Source: Arcanobacterium wilhelmae | GTDB lineage: Bacteria > Actinomycetota > Actinomycetes > Actinomycetales > Actinomycetaceae | Assembly: GCF_029632765.1 (NCBI RefSeq) | Contig: NZ_CP121247.1 | Span: forward strand, 1,426,001 to 1,490,000 | Direction of reading: 5' to 3' | DNA length: 64,000 nt | In this document: piece after piece, positions 44,709 through 53,723 of the stretch | Layout of the letters: each line of letters opens with the position of its first letter | How positions within the stretch are numbered: position 1 is the stretch's first letter | The notes under the pieces: model-generated | Databases searched by the model: none | Told to the model about the DNA's origin: nothing | Seen by the model: only the letters and a program-made list of their open reading frames with translations | Program-made: the position numbers and the translations under genes

Positions 44709-44786
44709 CGAGCCCGCCAGCCAACCGCGACGAACGAGCCCGCCACCCAACCGCAACGAACGGGCCTGCTACCCAACCGCGACCAA
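44709..44786. repeat. Three 26-bp imperfect tandem repeats
   Basis: Units start at 44709, 44735 and 44761 with the pattern CGAGCCCGCCACCCAACCGC plus GACGAA. The third is more diverged and a partial fourth follows. They lie in the 308-base gap between the acetyltransferase and the BCCT gene. No coding function is seen. Confidence 0.85.
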
Positions 44787-44865
44787 CGAGCCGCAGGCCC
44801 GACCAACGTCGCGAGCCACACTCCCGCCGCTCGCGGACGCAACCCGGCCCCGCGACAACGCGAGA

Positions 44866-44900
44866 GGCCCGACGCCGGCTGCGCACCGACGTCGGGCCCT
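44866..44900 (-). terminator. Hairpin built from CCGGCGTCG words, after the BCCT gene
   Basis: GGCCCGACGCCGG pairs with CCGACGTCGGGCC with one mismatch around a loop CTGCGCA. It lies 34 bases after the BCCT stop on the minus strand. Confidence 0.6.
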
Positions 44901-44933
44901 CACCACTTCCGAACGTTCCGCTAGCACCGGGCG

Positions 44934-47123
44934 CTACTCGCCCTTCTCGCGCTCCTTACGCTCCTTGCGCCGCTCCTCGAAACGCTCAATCCGCTCCACG
45001 AACGCCTCCTTGCGCCCCGCCCAGGCCTCGCGACGCTCCTCGCGCTTGGCCTCCTTCGTCGCCTCCTTGATCGCGCTCTTGCGCATCGAATCGTCGCGCA
45101 GGCGCAAATAATCCTGGTGGCGATCCAGATGATCAAGCACATCGTGAATCAAGCCCTCCACCGTGTAGCCCATCACGTCATAATCCTGGGCCTGCTCATC
45201 CGTATGCACCTCGAGGCGCGTGTAGTAATCTTCCTCGGTCGCCACATGAACGCCGTAAACCGGCTTCGGCACCGCAACAGCCAGAATGCGATACACAAAA
45301 TCATCCGACCCTGTGCGCACCGTGAACTTCAGGCGATCATACACATGGCGACCCTCGGCAAGATCCGGGATCGGATCGTCGTCACCACGCTCCACCAGCG
45401 CGCCGCCCGGGATCTCCGCCGCAAGCTTCTCGAGCGCCGGCTGGGCCACGTCGTTCAAGAAACGCACCGCCTGCCACGGCGTGACCTCGCCAAACGTCCA
45501 CGCCACACGCTCACGCCAGGTGAGGGTAGCCGGGCCACCGGTGGGAACATTGCGAGCCGAACGCTCGCGCGACTTCTCCGTGACCGTCTCCTCGCGAAGC
45601 GCCTTCACCATCGAGACCATCACGCCCACAATCACGAACGCGAACGGCAAGCCCATCACGATCGTCGCATTCTGCAACGCCGGAATACCGCCCACAATCA
45701 ACACGCCGATCGTCAGCGCGCCCGTGAGCACCGCCCACAGCAACTTCACCGACGTGCGCCCGTCCGTCTCAGCGTCAGGCAAGCGCGACGAAAGGTTCGC
45801 CATCACCAGCGCGCCCGAATCCGCCGACGTCACGTAGAAAAGGAACGCCACCGACGTCGCCAGCAAAACCACAACGAACGGCCACGGGTAATCCTGCAGC
45901 AGCGTATAGAAGCCGAACTCGGGGCTATCCATAGTAGCCGCACCCCACTCGCGGCCCGCCTCCGACGAACGGACCTTCTCCAGCGCCGAATTACCGAAAA
46001 TCGACACCCACATCACGATGTACACCAGCGGAAGAATCAGACAGCCGAACACGAACTCGCGGATCGTGCGGCCGCGCGAAATGCGCGCCAGGAACATGCC
46101 CACGAAGCTCGCCCACGCGATCCACCACGCCCAGAAGAACAAGGTCCAGGCGGCCATCCACTCGGTGCCCGCAGTGAAGGCGAACGTCTCGAGTGCCATG
46201 CCGCCGAAGCCAGACACCAAATCACCGACATTCATCACCATCGCGTTCAGAAGGAACGGGGTATCGCCGGTGAATAGCACCCACGCGGCCAGCAGAAGCG
46301 CGCCGAACACGTTGAGCTGCGAGAGCACACGAATGCCCTTCGCCACGCCCGACCACGCCGAAATGCCCGCCAGCGCCACTGCCACCGCGGCCAGCAGGAT
46401 CTGCGGCGCCAGGCGCACCTCGATCCCGAACAGGATCTGCAGGCCAACGTTGATCTGCACCACGCCGATGCCCAGGGTGGTGGCCACGCCAAAGATCGTG
46501 CCGAGGATCGCGGCGGCGTCGACCATATCGCCAGCCAGGCCGTGCACGCGGTTGCCCAGAATCGGGTAAAGCGCCGAGCGTACCGCCAGCGGCTTGCCGC
46601 GCCGATACGCGAAGAAACCGAGCGCGATCCCCATCAGCGCATACATCGCCCAGCCCGTGAGCCCGTAATGGAACAGCGTCCACACGGTTGCTTGACGCGC
46701 AGCTTCAATCGTTTCCGGCTCCCCCGACGGCGGTGCCAAATACTGCGTGACAGGCTCGGCAACCGAGAAGAACATGAGGTCCGTTCCGATGCCCGCAGCG
46801 AATAGCATCGCCGCCCACGTCGGGAGGGAAAACAAGGGCTTGGAGTTTTGCGGGCCGAGCTTCATATTGCCGTAGCGAGAGAACGCCAGCCAGAACACGA
46901 ACACAACGATCGTGCCTGCGAGCGCCACATAGAACCAGCCGAACCAGGTGGCGATCCACGTCGTGGTGGCGGCCAGCGCATCCCCGGCACCCTTCGGCGC
47001 GATGATCGTCCACGCCGTGATCGCCGCGATCACCAGCGCCGACGTTACTAGCACGGGCGTATTCAGCGGGGCTTTATCGCGTCTTGGCTTTCTACGGAAA
47101 CGGATCTTGTCTGTGACGGCCAT
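44934..47123 (-). CDS. BCCT-family betaine/choline/carnitine transporter
   Basis: A 729-residue membrane transporter with about 12 segments that takes up betaine or related trimethylamines with Na+ or H+. The family motif region reads AGIGTDLMFFSVAEPVTQY, and the substrate-site helix WTLFFWAWWIAWASFVGMFLARISRGRTIREFVFG carries the tryptophan cluster. After the last segment (about residue 515) comes a soluble domain. It ends in a charged coiled tail of about 50 residues (KEATKEAKREERREAWAGRK and on), of the kind osmosensors such as BetP use. AGGAGG fixes ATG 47123. Confidence 0.9.
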   Translation of the reverse strand: MAVTDKIRFRRKPRRDKAPLNTPVLVTSALVIAAITAWTIIAPKGAGDALAATTTWIATWFGWFYVALAGTIVVFVFWLAFSRYGNMKLGPQNSKPLFSLPTWAAMLFAAGIGTDLMFFSVAEPVTQYLAPPSGEPETIEAARQATVWTLFHYGLTGWAMYALMGIALGFFAYRRGKPLAVRSALYPILGNRVHGLAGDMVDAAAILGTIFGVATTLGIGVVQINVGLQILFGIEVRLAPQILLAAVAVALAGISAWSGVAKGIRVLSQLNVFGALLLAAWVLFTGDTPFLLNAMVMNVGDLVSGFGGMALETFAFTAGTEWMAAWTLFFWAWWIAWASFVGMFLARISRGRTIREFVFGCLILPLVYIVMWVSIFGNSALEKVRSSEAGREWGAATMDSPEFGFYTLLQDYPWPFVVVLLATSVAFLFYVTSADSGALVMANLSSRLPDAETDGRTSVKLLWAVLTGALTIGVLIVGGIPALQNATIVMGLPFAFVIVGVMVSMVKALREETVTEKSRERSARNVPTGGPATLTWRERVAWTFGEVTPWQAVRFLNDVAQPALEKLAAEIPGGALVERGDDDPIPDLAEGRHVYDRLKFTVRTGSDDFVYRILAVAVPKPVYGVHVATEEDYYTRLEVHTDEQAQDYDVMGYTVEGLIHDVLDHLDRHQDYLRLRDDSMRKSAIKEATKEAKREERREAWAGRKEAFVERIERFEERRKERKEREKGE

Positions 47124-47201
47124 TCGGTCCTCCTGGAAATTTTTCGCGTTCTCCAGCATAGCGGGGTTTACGCGGCGGCGCGTCACTAGTTCTAAGCTTG
47201 C

Positions 47202-48629
47202 TCAGTCCTCGAGGCGGGCGGCGTGGCCGTCGGCCTGCGCGAGCTCGTCGCGCAGCAGATCCGGAACGGGCGGCAAATCGCGGCGCGAGACCACGAAATA
47301 CGACACCACGAGCACCACCATGTAGGGCACGCCCGCATACCAGGCGACGGGCATGAGCCAGAGCAACGCCACATAGATCGCCACCGATGCCAGCATCACC
47401 AACACGTTCACCACCGGCGCGCCCCACAGCCGACGCTTGGGCAACCACGCGCTGGCGGCCTTGCGTGCGCCGCGGAACTTCAGGTGCGTGTACATCGTGA
47501 GTGCCCAGGTGATGAGAATGCCGACGGTGGCGATGCCGGCGAGCCACAGGAAGGCGCGGTCCGGAGAGACGAGCGCCAGGACCGCCGCCACAGCCATTCC
47601 CAGGGCGGCAGCGTACACTGCGCCGCGCGGAGCACCGTTCGGTGCGGTGCGGGCAAGCGCGGCGGGAGCCTCGCCGTCGAGTGCGAGCGAGTGGATCATA
47701 CGCGACGACGAGTACAACACGCCGTTCGCGGCAGAGAGAGCGGCAACGATCAGCACCGCGTTCATGATGTGAGCGGCCGCGCCGACTCCGGTGAGCTCGA
47801 GCGCCTTCACGAACGGCGACTCTTCTAGTGCGCCAGAACCGGCCGCCGTTTCGGTCCACGGCTGGAGCGCGAGCACCACGCCCACGGCGAGAAGGTAGAA
47901 AATGATGAGGCGATAGATCATCGTGCCGGCGGCACGTGGGATGTCGCGGTGCGGGTTCTCGGATTCGGCGGCGGTCACGGACACGTTCTCGACGCCTCCG
48001 AACGCGAACACGGCCATGCAGACCGCGGCGAGCACGCCAACCACTCCGTTAGGCATGAAGCCGCCGTGTGCGGTGAGATGGCCAAGCCCGATCGCCTCGC
48101 GCCCGGGCACGACGCCCACGATGAGCGCGAGCGCAAGCAGGATGAACGCCACGATCGCGATCACCTTGATCATGGAGAACCAGTATTCGGAGCTGCCGTA
48201 CAGGTGCACGGAGGCGATGTTTAACACGATGATGAACACGGCGCATCCGAGTGTGCCGGCCCAGAGTGGCACGGACGGGAACCACCAGCGAATGTAGGTT
48301 GCGGTTGCGGTGACTTCCGCTCCCATGGCCACGGAGAACGTGACGGCGAAGTTCCAGCGGGCAACGTAGCCAGCCATGCGCCCCACGTACGACGACGACA
48401 CGGCACCGTATCCGCCGGCTACCGGGTGCACGGTGACCATTTCGGCGAGCGCCCACACCACAGCGAGCGCGAAAAGTCCAGCGATCGCATAGGACACGAT
48501 CGTGGCAGGTCCAGCAAAGGAGATGACAGAACCTGACCCCAGAAACAGGCCGGTGCCGAGCGCACCAGACAAACCGATCATTGCAACTTGGGCGGACGTG
48601 AGCCCGCGCTTGAGTGACGTACTAGTCAT
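47202..48629 (-). CDS. Amino acid permease (APC superfamily, AAT type)
   Basis: A 475-residue permease with 12 predicted segments. The first, SAQVAMIGLSGALGTGLFLG, has the GTGLF motif of the AAT group. Then come GPATIVSYAIAGLFALAVVWALAEM and the WNFAVTFSVAMGAEVTATATY region. FGGVENVSVTAAESENPHRD is the conserved segment before helix 6. GAGGAG directly precedes two ATGs; the second (48629) gives the better spacing. It lies 78 bases before the BCCT gene on the same strand and may be transcribed with it. The substrate cannot be told; GABA or aromatic amino acids are common for this group. Confidence 0.88.
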   Translation of the reverse strand: MTSTSLKRGLTSAQVAMIGLSGALGTGLFLGSGSVISFAGPATIVSYAIAGLFALAVVWALAEMVTVHPVAGGYGAVSSSYVGRMAGYVARWNFAVTFSVAMGAEVTATATYIRWWFPSVPLWAGTLGCAVFIIVLNIASVHLYGSSEYWFSMIKVIAIVAFILLALALIVGVVPGREAIGLGHLTAHGGFMPNGVVGVLAAVCMAVFAFGGVENVSVTAAESENPHRDIPRAAGTMIYRLIIFYLLAVGVVLALQPWTETAAGSGALEESPFVKALELTGVGAAAHIMNAVLIVAALSAANGVLYSSSRMIHSLALDGEAPAALARTAPNGAPRGAVYAAALGMAVAAVLALVSPDRAFLWLAGIATVGILITWALTMYTHLKFRGARKAASAWLPKRRLWGAPVVNVLVMLASVAIYVALLWLMPVAWYAGVPYMVVLVVSYFVVSRRDLPPVPDLLRDELAQADGHAARLED

Positions 48630-48849
48630 CATCTCCTCTTTCTGTGGGTGGTGTGCGCTGGCGCGAGCGTGGACGCGCATTCGCGCAGGTAGGGCGCACC
48701 GTGCCCATGCTAGGAGCACCGTGCGCGAGTTTCGCCCCGGTTTCACTATGTGGACAGCACGCGTCCGCGTCACCGGCGCCCCGACGTCGGGGCGGAGCGA
48801 AATTTCATTTAGCCCACGGCGCGAGCCGTTCGCTCGTACATTAGAAGAG

Positions 48850-49824
48850 ATGAACGATCTCACCTCACACGATATTCAGGCGCTCGACGCCGCGAAGCTG
48901 TATTACTCCGGTCTCACGCAGGCGCAGGTCGCCGCGAAGCTCCACGTGGCGCGGCCTACTGTGTCCAAGTTACTCGCTCATGCGAAGCATCGCGGGTTTG
49001 TAAAGATCGTGGTAGTGGATCCGCGCGACCACGACGAATCACTGGTGGACACGCTGATCGCCCGCTATCGCCTGCTCGACGTCGTGCTGGTTTCGCCAGC
49101 GGATCCGTCGCCTGCGGCTTTGCGAGCCGCGCTGGGGGCCGCGGGCGCCAAGTTGCTCGCGCGCCTAGTTCGCGACGGCGATGCGATCGGCGTCGTCCCG
49201 TCGCGGACCCTCGCGGTAGTGGCGGACCACCTGCCCTCCACGCCACGAAAGAACGTGCGTGTGGTTCAAATGTCGAATGGGCTCTCCGATCCACAGCCGC
49301 GCGGCGGGCTCACCACTCTGGAGCGAATCGCTGGGGCGTTCGACGCACAGTGTATGAAGTTTGGTGCACCCACGTTCGTCAATTCGGTGGCAGAACTCAA
49401 TCAGCTCACCACTGCTCCCCCAGTCCGCAGGGTTTTCCAGGCGGCGGGCGAAGCACGTGTGGTTGTGTACACCACTGGTGACATCGCCACGAACCGGGCG
49501 CTTGTGGAGGCGACGCCGATGTCTACCACCGACCGCGCGGCGATCCTTTCCCGGAGTGTGGGCGATATCTGCACACGGTTCGTCGACGAGCGCGGCCGCA
49601 TCTGCTCCCCCGATTTCAACAACCGCACACTGGGCATTTCACTCCCGGACCTTCGCTCAAAGGAACAAAAGATTTTGGTGGCCGGTGGAGAGGCGAAGGC
49701 GCCTGTCATCCGCGCTGCCCTCGAGAACGGCTACGTGAACCGCCTCGTGATCGATTCGGCAACGGCTCGCATCATTGCGGGCAACCCGGGTGAGCTTCGC
49801 GAATGGGACTTCATCAACGCGTAA
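48850..49824 (+). CDS. SorC/DeoR-type sugar-binding transcriptional regulator
   Basis: A 324-residue regulator. The N-terminal HTH lies in AAKLYYSGLTQAQVAAKLHV and ARPTVSKLLAHAKHRGFVKI. The C-terminal sugar-phosphate-binding domain (about 70-320) has RLLDVVLVSPAD, GDAIGVVPSRTLAVV, VYTTGDIATN and VGDICTRFVDERGR, as in SorC-family proteins, which include B. subtilis DeoR. A permease, mutarotase-like gene and sugar kinase follow on the same strand, so it probably controls them with a phosphorylated sugar as effector. The open frame extends back into the divergent permease; ATG 48850 is chosen where the HTH begins. Confidence 0.88.
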   Translation: MNDLTSHDIQALDAAKLYYSGLTQAQVAAKLHVARPTVSKLLAHAKHRGFVKIVVVDPRDHDESLVDTLIARYRLLDVVLVSPADPSPAALRAALGAAGAKLLARLVRDGDAIGVVPSRTLAVVADHLPSTPRKNVRVVQMSNGLSDPQPRGGLTTLERIAGAFDAQCMKFGAPTFVNSVAELNQLTTAPPVRRVFQAAGEARVVVYTTGDIATNRALVEATPMSTTDRAAILSRSVGDICTRFVDERGRICSPDFNNRTLGISLPDLRSKEQKILVAGGEAKAPVIRAALENGYVNRLVIDSATARIIAGNPGELREWDFINA

Positions 49825-49833
49825 GGCACCAGC

Positions 49834-49859
49834 ATCGGGGAGCACGAGTGTTCCCCGAT
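49834..49859 (+). terminator. Short hairpin after the SorC-type regulator
   Basis: ATCGGGGAGCA pairs with the ATCGGGGAACA complement (one G-U) 10 bases after the stop. No T-tract, so termination is uncertain. Confidence 0.5.
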
Positions 49860-50029
49860 CCCTGAACGTCACGGAACATTTGTGCCAGGCGGGCACCTCC
49901 GCGCCAACTTAGCGACGCCGGTGCCGAAACTGACACACCTACGTCGTTTCCACCGCAAAAATACGCCACTTTACCGGCGACTCCACAAAAATACGTACCG
50001 CTTCCTTCCACCACCTCACACCGGTAGTT

Positions 50030-50043
50030 TGTGAACTGTCACA
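50030..50043. promoter_or_regulatory. Perfect 14-bp palindrome upstream of the FHS permease gene
   Basis: TGTGA-ACTG-TCACA at 50030-50043. A second TCACA/TGTGA pairing is possible with CTCACA at about 50015. It may be an operator for the SorC-type regulator or a CRP-type site. Only the position and symmetry support this. Confidence 0.4.
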
Positions 50044-50111
50044 CCGAAAACATCGACGTTCTTCGGTCATCCCCCACCGCATGCAATGAGGCAGCGGCAA
50101 CAACAGGACGA

Positions 50112-51497
50112 ATGTTCCCCAATCTCGAAGGCGAGGCAAACCCCGTGAGCGCTACCCAAGAAACCGGCGTGAAGAATACGTCGTGGGGCCTGATTAAAGA
50201 CCCCTCACGCCAACTCTCCGACGGCTACCTAGACCGCACCCCCATCTTCCAGTACATCCTGCTGTCGATCTGCTTCCCCATGTGGGGCGCGGCGGCCTCG
50301 ATGAACGACATCCTCATCACCCAGTTCAAATCCGTGTTTGACCTGTCCGATTTCGCCTCCGCATTCGTGCAGTCCGCGTTCTACGGCGGCTACTTCGTGC
50401 TGGCGATCCCCGCCTCGCGCGTGATCCGCAAGTGGAGTTACAAGACCGGCATCCTCATCGGCCTGTGCTTCTACATTATCGGTTGCACGCTCTTCTTCCC
50501 GGCCTCGCAGGTGGCCACCTACTCGGTGTTCCTCGTGGCACTGTTCGCAATCGCCACCGGCCTGTCCTTCCTTGAGACCTCCTGCAACACCTACTCCACG
50601 ATGGCCGGCCCGCGCCGCCTGGCGACCTTGCGCCTGAACATTTCGCAGACCTTCTACCCGCTCGGCTCGATCTTCGGCGTGCTCCTCGGTAAGTGGCTGG
50701 TCTTCACCGACGGCGAAGCGCTCCACAAGCAGATCCAGGGCTTGAGTGGCGACGCCCGTGCACAGTTCATCTCCGAATCCCTCGGCCGCACCCTCGCCCC
50801 GTACCGTTTCATCATCATCGTCCTCGCCGTGCTGTTGCTCCTCGTGGCGATCACCCAGTTCCCGCACTGCAAGCCGGTGCGCGGCACCCAGGAGCTCAAG
50901 GCAACCATCGGTGAGACCCTGTCCTACCTGGCCCGCAACTCACGCTTCCGCGAGGGCATCCTCACCCAGTTCCTGTACGTCGGCATGCAGACCGCCGTGT
51001 GGAGCTTCACGATCCGCCTCGCGCTCAACCTCGATTCGTCGATCAACGAGCGCACCGCATCCAACTTCATGATCTGGGCATTCGTGGCCTTCTTCCTCGG
51101 CAAGGTGCTCGCCAACCTCCTCATGACCCGCTTCAACGAGGACCTGGTACTCATCGGCTACTCGATCGCCGGCGTCGCCGCCCTCGCAGCCGTGATCCTC
51201 ATCCCGAACATCGTGGCCGTCTGGTTCGCAATCCTCACCTCGGGCCTTTTCGGCCCCTGCTGGGCCACGATCTACGCCCGCACCCTCGATTCGATCGAGG
51301 ACAAGCGCCACACCGAAACCGGCGGCGCAGTGATCGTCATGTCCATCATCGGCGGCGCGGTTGTGCCCGTGATCCAGGGTCTCGTGTCGGACATGACCGG
51401 TTCCATGCAGTTCGCGTTCACCGTCTCGCTCTTGTGCTTCGCAGCGGTACTCGTGTACTTCCTGCGCCAGTACAAGACGTCGAAAAACGTGGCGTGA
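50112..51497 (+). CDS. FHS-family (FucP-like) sugar:H+ symporter, deoxyribose-type
   Basis: A 461-residue MFS transporter of the fucose-galactose-glucose (FHS) group. Segment 1 is FQYILLSICFPMWGAAASMN and segment 2 SAFVQSAFYGGYFVLAIPAS. GLSFLETSCNTYSTMAGP is the FucP-typical motif, and GPCWATIYARTLDSIEDKRH lies in the C-terminal half. It stands first in permease - mutarotase-like - kinase, after a SorC-type regulator. That order resembles the enteric deoQKPX deoxyribose cluster, where DeoP is an FHS permease. ATG 50112 with AGGA upstream is chosen; GTG 50145 is a good alternative. Confidence 0.85.
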   Translation: MFPNLEGEANPVSATQETGVKNTSWGLIKDPSRQLSDGYLDRTPIFQYILLSICFPMWGAAASMNDILITQFKSVFDLSDFASAFVQSAFYGGYFVLAIPASRVIRKWSYKTGILIGLCFYIIGCTLFFPASQVATYSVFLVALFAIATGLSFLETSCNTYSTMAGPRRLATLRLNISQTFYPLGSIFGVLLGKWLVFTDGEALHKQIQGLSGDARAQFISESLGRTLAPYRFIIIVLAVLLLLVAITQFPHCKPVRGTQELKATIGETLSYLARNSRFREGILTQFLYVGMQTAVWSFTIRLALNLDSSINERTASNFMIWAFVAFFLGKVLANLLMTRFNEDLVLIGYSIAGVAALAAVILIPNIVAVWFAILTSGLFGPCWATIYARTLDSIEDKRHTETGGAVIVMSIIGGAVVPVIQGLVSDMTGSMQFAFTVSLLCFAAVLVYFLRQYKTSKNVA

Positions 51498-51548
51498 GCA
51501 CCGGCGTCGTCGCTCCCGCCCACACAAACTGAACGAAAAGAGAGAAAA

Positions 51549-52568
51549 ATGTTGAAAATACACCTCCCCAAGGCCCTCTTCGACGGCGAAGAGAAGCTGA
51601 TCGCCGAAACCGGCGAGATGCGCGTAACCGTGAAAAAGTACCGCAAAGGCATCGAATCGCTGACAATCGCAAACGCGCGCGGACACGTGGAAGTGCTGCC
51701 GTTCATGGGCCAGATCATTTGGGACGCCGAATTCGACGGGCACTCGCTGCGCATGAAAAACATGTTCTCCGAGCCGACGCCGGCGCGCGAGATCGTTGAA
51801 ACCTACGGCTGCTTCGCGTTCCACTCCGGTCTGCTCGCCGCAGGCGTTCCCTCACCTGAGGATACGCACATGCTCCACGGCGAGTTTGCGACGGCGCCGA
51901 TGGATACGGCGTGGCTGGAGGTCGACGGCGATCGCGTGCGGATCGTTTCCGAGTACGAGTACACAATGGGGTTCGGACACCATTACCGCGCCCGCCCGTC
52001 CGTTACACTCGAAGCCGGCTCGGGCCAGTTCCACATCGGCATGGAAGTGACGAACCTGTCCGAATACGCGCCGATGCCGCTTCAGTACATGTGCCACATG
52101 AACTACGCGTTCGTGGCCGACGGCGTGATGCGCGAATCGCTGCCCGAGGGCGCGTTCGCCCTGCGCCGCACGATCCCCGCCCACGTGACCCCCACCCCGC
52201 GTTGGGAGGAGATCAACGAGGCGATCCTGGCCGGAAAGATCGACGGGCATTCGCTCGCCGGGGCCACCGAGTTTGATCCGGAAATCGTATATCTGGCCGA
52301 TGACCTGCCACAATACGGCCCGGAGGCGACGTTCGAGCTAGAGGGCCCCGACGGCGTCACGTTCACCACGCGCTTCGCCACCGACGAGTTCTCCACTGCA
52401 ACCCGCTGGATCCTATACAACCCAGACCAGCAGGTGGCAGCCTTCGTTCTTCCGGGCACCTCGCGCCCGGAGGGCTTCCTGGCCGCGAAGAAGGCCGGAA
52501 CGCTCATCATGCTGGCGGCCGGGGAAACACGTACGTTTGATGTGACCACTGGAATCAAGGAGGACTGA
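51549..52568 (+). CDS. DUF4432/aldose 1-epimerase-like protein (DeoX-like)
   Basis: A 339-residue beta-sandwich protein of the galactose-mutarotase superfamily. The pattern GHVEVLPFMGQIIWDAEFDG, then YGCFAFHSGLLAAGVP, THMLHGEFATAPMD with the conserved HGE, and MCHMNYAFV matches this group. It may interconvert the anomers of the sugar brought in by the permease 51 bases upstream. It lies between permease and kinase, the position deoX-type genes take in enteric deoxyribose clusters. GAGAGAAAA precedes ATG 51549. The catalytic role is an inference. Confidence 0.8.
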   Translation: MLKIHLPKALFDGEEKLIAETGEMRVTVKKYRKGIESLTIANARGHVEVLPFMGQIIWDAEFDGHSLRMKNMFSEPTPAREIVETYGCFAFHSGLLAAGVPSPEDTHMLHGEFATAPMDTAWLEVDGDRVRIVSEYEYTMGFGHHYRARPSVTLEAGSGQFHIGMEVTNLSEYAPMPLQYMCHMNYAFVADGVMRESLPEGAFALRRTIPAHVTPTPRWEEINEAILAGKIDGHSLAGATEFDPEIVYLADDLPQYGPEATFELEGPDGVTFTTRFATDEFSTATRWILYNPDQQVAAFVLPGTSRPEGFLAAKKAGTLIMLAAGETRTFDVTTGIKED

Positions 52569-52570
52569 CG

Positions 52571-53479
52571 ATGGATATCGCCGTTATTGGATCAAATATG
52601 GTGGATCTCATTTCCTACATCCACCGCATGCCCAAGGAGGGCGAGACCATCGAGGCTCCCGATTTCAAGCTCGGGTGCGGAGGCAAGGGCGCAAACCAGG
52701 CCGTTGCTGCCGCTCGTCTCGGCTCGGAGGTACTGATGCTGACCCGCGTTGGCAACGACATGTTCGCCGACAACACGATCGCAAACTTCGAAGCCAACGG
52801 GATCGATACGCGTTATGTGCTTCGCACTGAGGCGACCTCGGGCGTGGCACCGATCTTCGTGGATCCCGAATCGCATAACTCGATCATCATTGTGAAGGGC
52901 GCGAATGCTCGGCTCACGCCGGCCGATATTGACGCCGCCGCTGAGGATATCGCGCAGTGCAAACTGATCGTTCTCCAGCTCGAGGTTCCGCTCGAGACGG
53001 TGTATTACGCGATCGAGTTCGGCAAGAAGCATGGCATTCCGGTTCTTCTCAACCCGGCCCCGGCGGCCCCGGACCTGGTGCTCGAGAAGGTCAAGGACTG
53101 CACCTACTTCGTGCCGAACGAATCGGAGCTGTCGCTCCTGACCGGCATGCCGGTGGAGACGATCGACGACGTTCGCAACGCGGCGTCCGCGTTGCTCGAC
53201 GCCGGAATGGAGAACGTGATCGTGACCCTTGGCGCTCGCGGCGTGATCTGGATCAGCGAGGCTGGCGAAGTGATGATCGAGGCCGAGAAGGTGGACGCGC
53301 GCGATACCACAGGAGCGGGCGATGCGTTTATCGGCTGCTTCTCGCACCACCTTGTTGCAACTGGCGACGTCACGGCGTCGATGCGGATGGCGAACAAGTA
53401 TGCGGCCGATTCAGTGACCAAGCTGGGCACGCAGACGTCGTACGCCACTCGCGAGGAATTCGACGTCGTCGCGAAGTAG
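52571..53479 (+). CDS. Ribokinase-family sugar kinase (ribokinase or deoxyribokinase)
   Basis: A 302-residue PfkB-fold kinase that phosphorylates the imported sugar at O5. N-terminal signature KLGCGGKGANQAVAAARLGS, then LLNPAPAAPDL and FVPNESELSLLTG. The C-terminal ATP/anion-hole motif DARDTTGAGDAFIGCFSHHL contains the catalytic Asp. The sequence is ribokinase-like, and the operon partners (FHS permease, mutarotase-like protein, SorC regulator) fit a deoxyribokinase (DeoK) equally well. It begins two bases after the previous stop, with AAGGAGG in the end of that gene. Confidence 0.9.
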   Translation: MDIAVIGSNMVDLISYIHRMPKEGETIEAPDFKLGCGGKGANQAVAAARLGSEVLMLTRVGNDMFADNTIANFEANGIDTRYVLRTEATSGVAPIFVDPESHNSIIIVKGANARLTPADIDAAAEDIAQCKLIVLQLEVPLETVYYAIEFGKKHGIPVLLNPAPAAPDLVLEKVKDCTYFVPNESELSLLTGMPVETIDDVRNAASALLDAGMENVIVTLGARGVIWISEAGEVMIEAEKVDARDTTGAGDAFIGCFSHHLVATGDVTASMRMANKYAADSVTKLGTQTSYATREEFDVVAK

Positions 53480-53554
53480 CTTTTCTCCCGCAGCGCATAG
53501 TACTTCTCTCGGAGAAACTCACTCTCCTCCCAGAGTAAGTAGCCTTCCCCTCAC

Positions 53555-53584
53555 AGTGTGCCCCGGGATTCCCCGGGGCACACT
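53555..53584. terminator. Terminator between the kinase operon and cutC
   Basis: A perfect 13-bp stem (53555-53567 with 53572-53584) and loop ATTC between convergent genes. Confidence 0.8.
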
Positions 53585-53723
53585 CGTGCACACCTGACAT
53601 TTTCATGTAGAAATCGCGTTTCCATTGCAAATACTGCAACCGAAACGCGAAAACAACACAAAACTGCCGGAGCGGCGCACTCTTCCAGACTGGACGGGGT
53701 GGCAGGCCCCCGACAGCGGGGCT

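Noticed and set aside
45117..46277. Plus-strand 386-residue His/Arg-rich frame
   Set aside because: Shadow of the BCCT transporter on the other strand.
48502..48849. N-terminal extension of the SorC-type regulator into the divergent permease
   Set aside because: No domain in that part; the HTH domain begins a few residues after ATG 48850.
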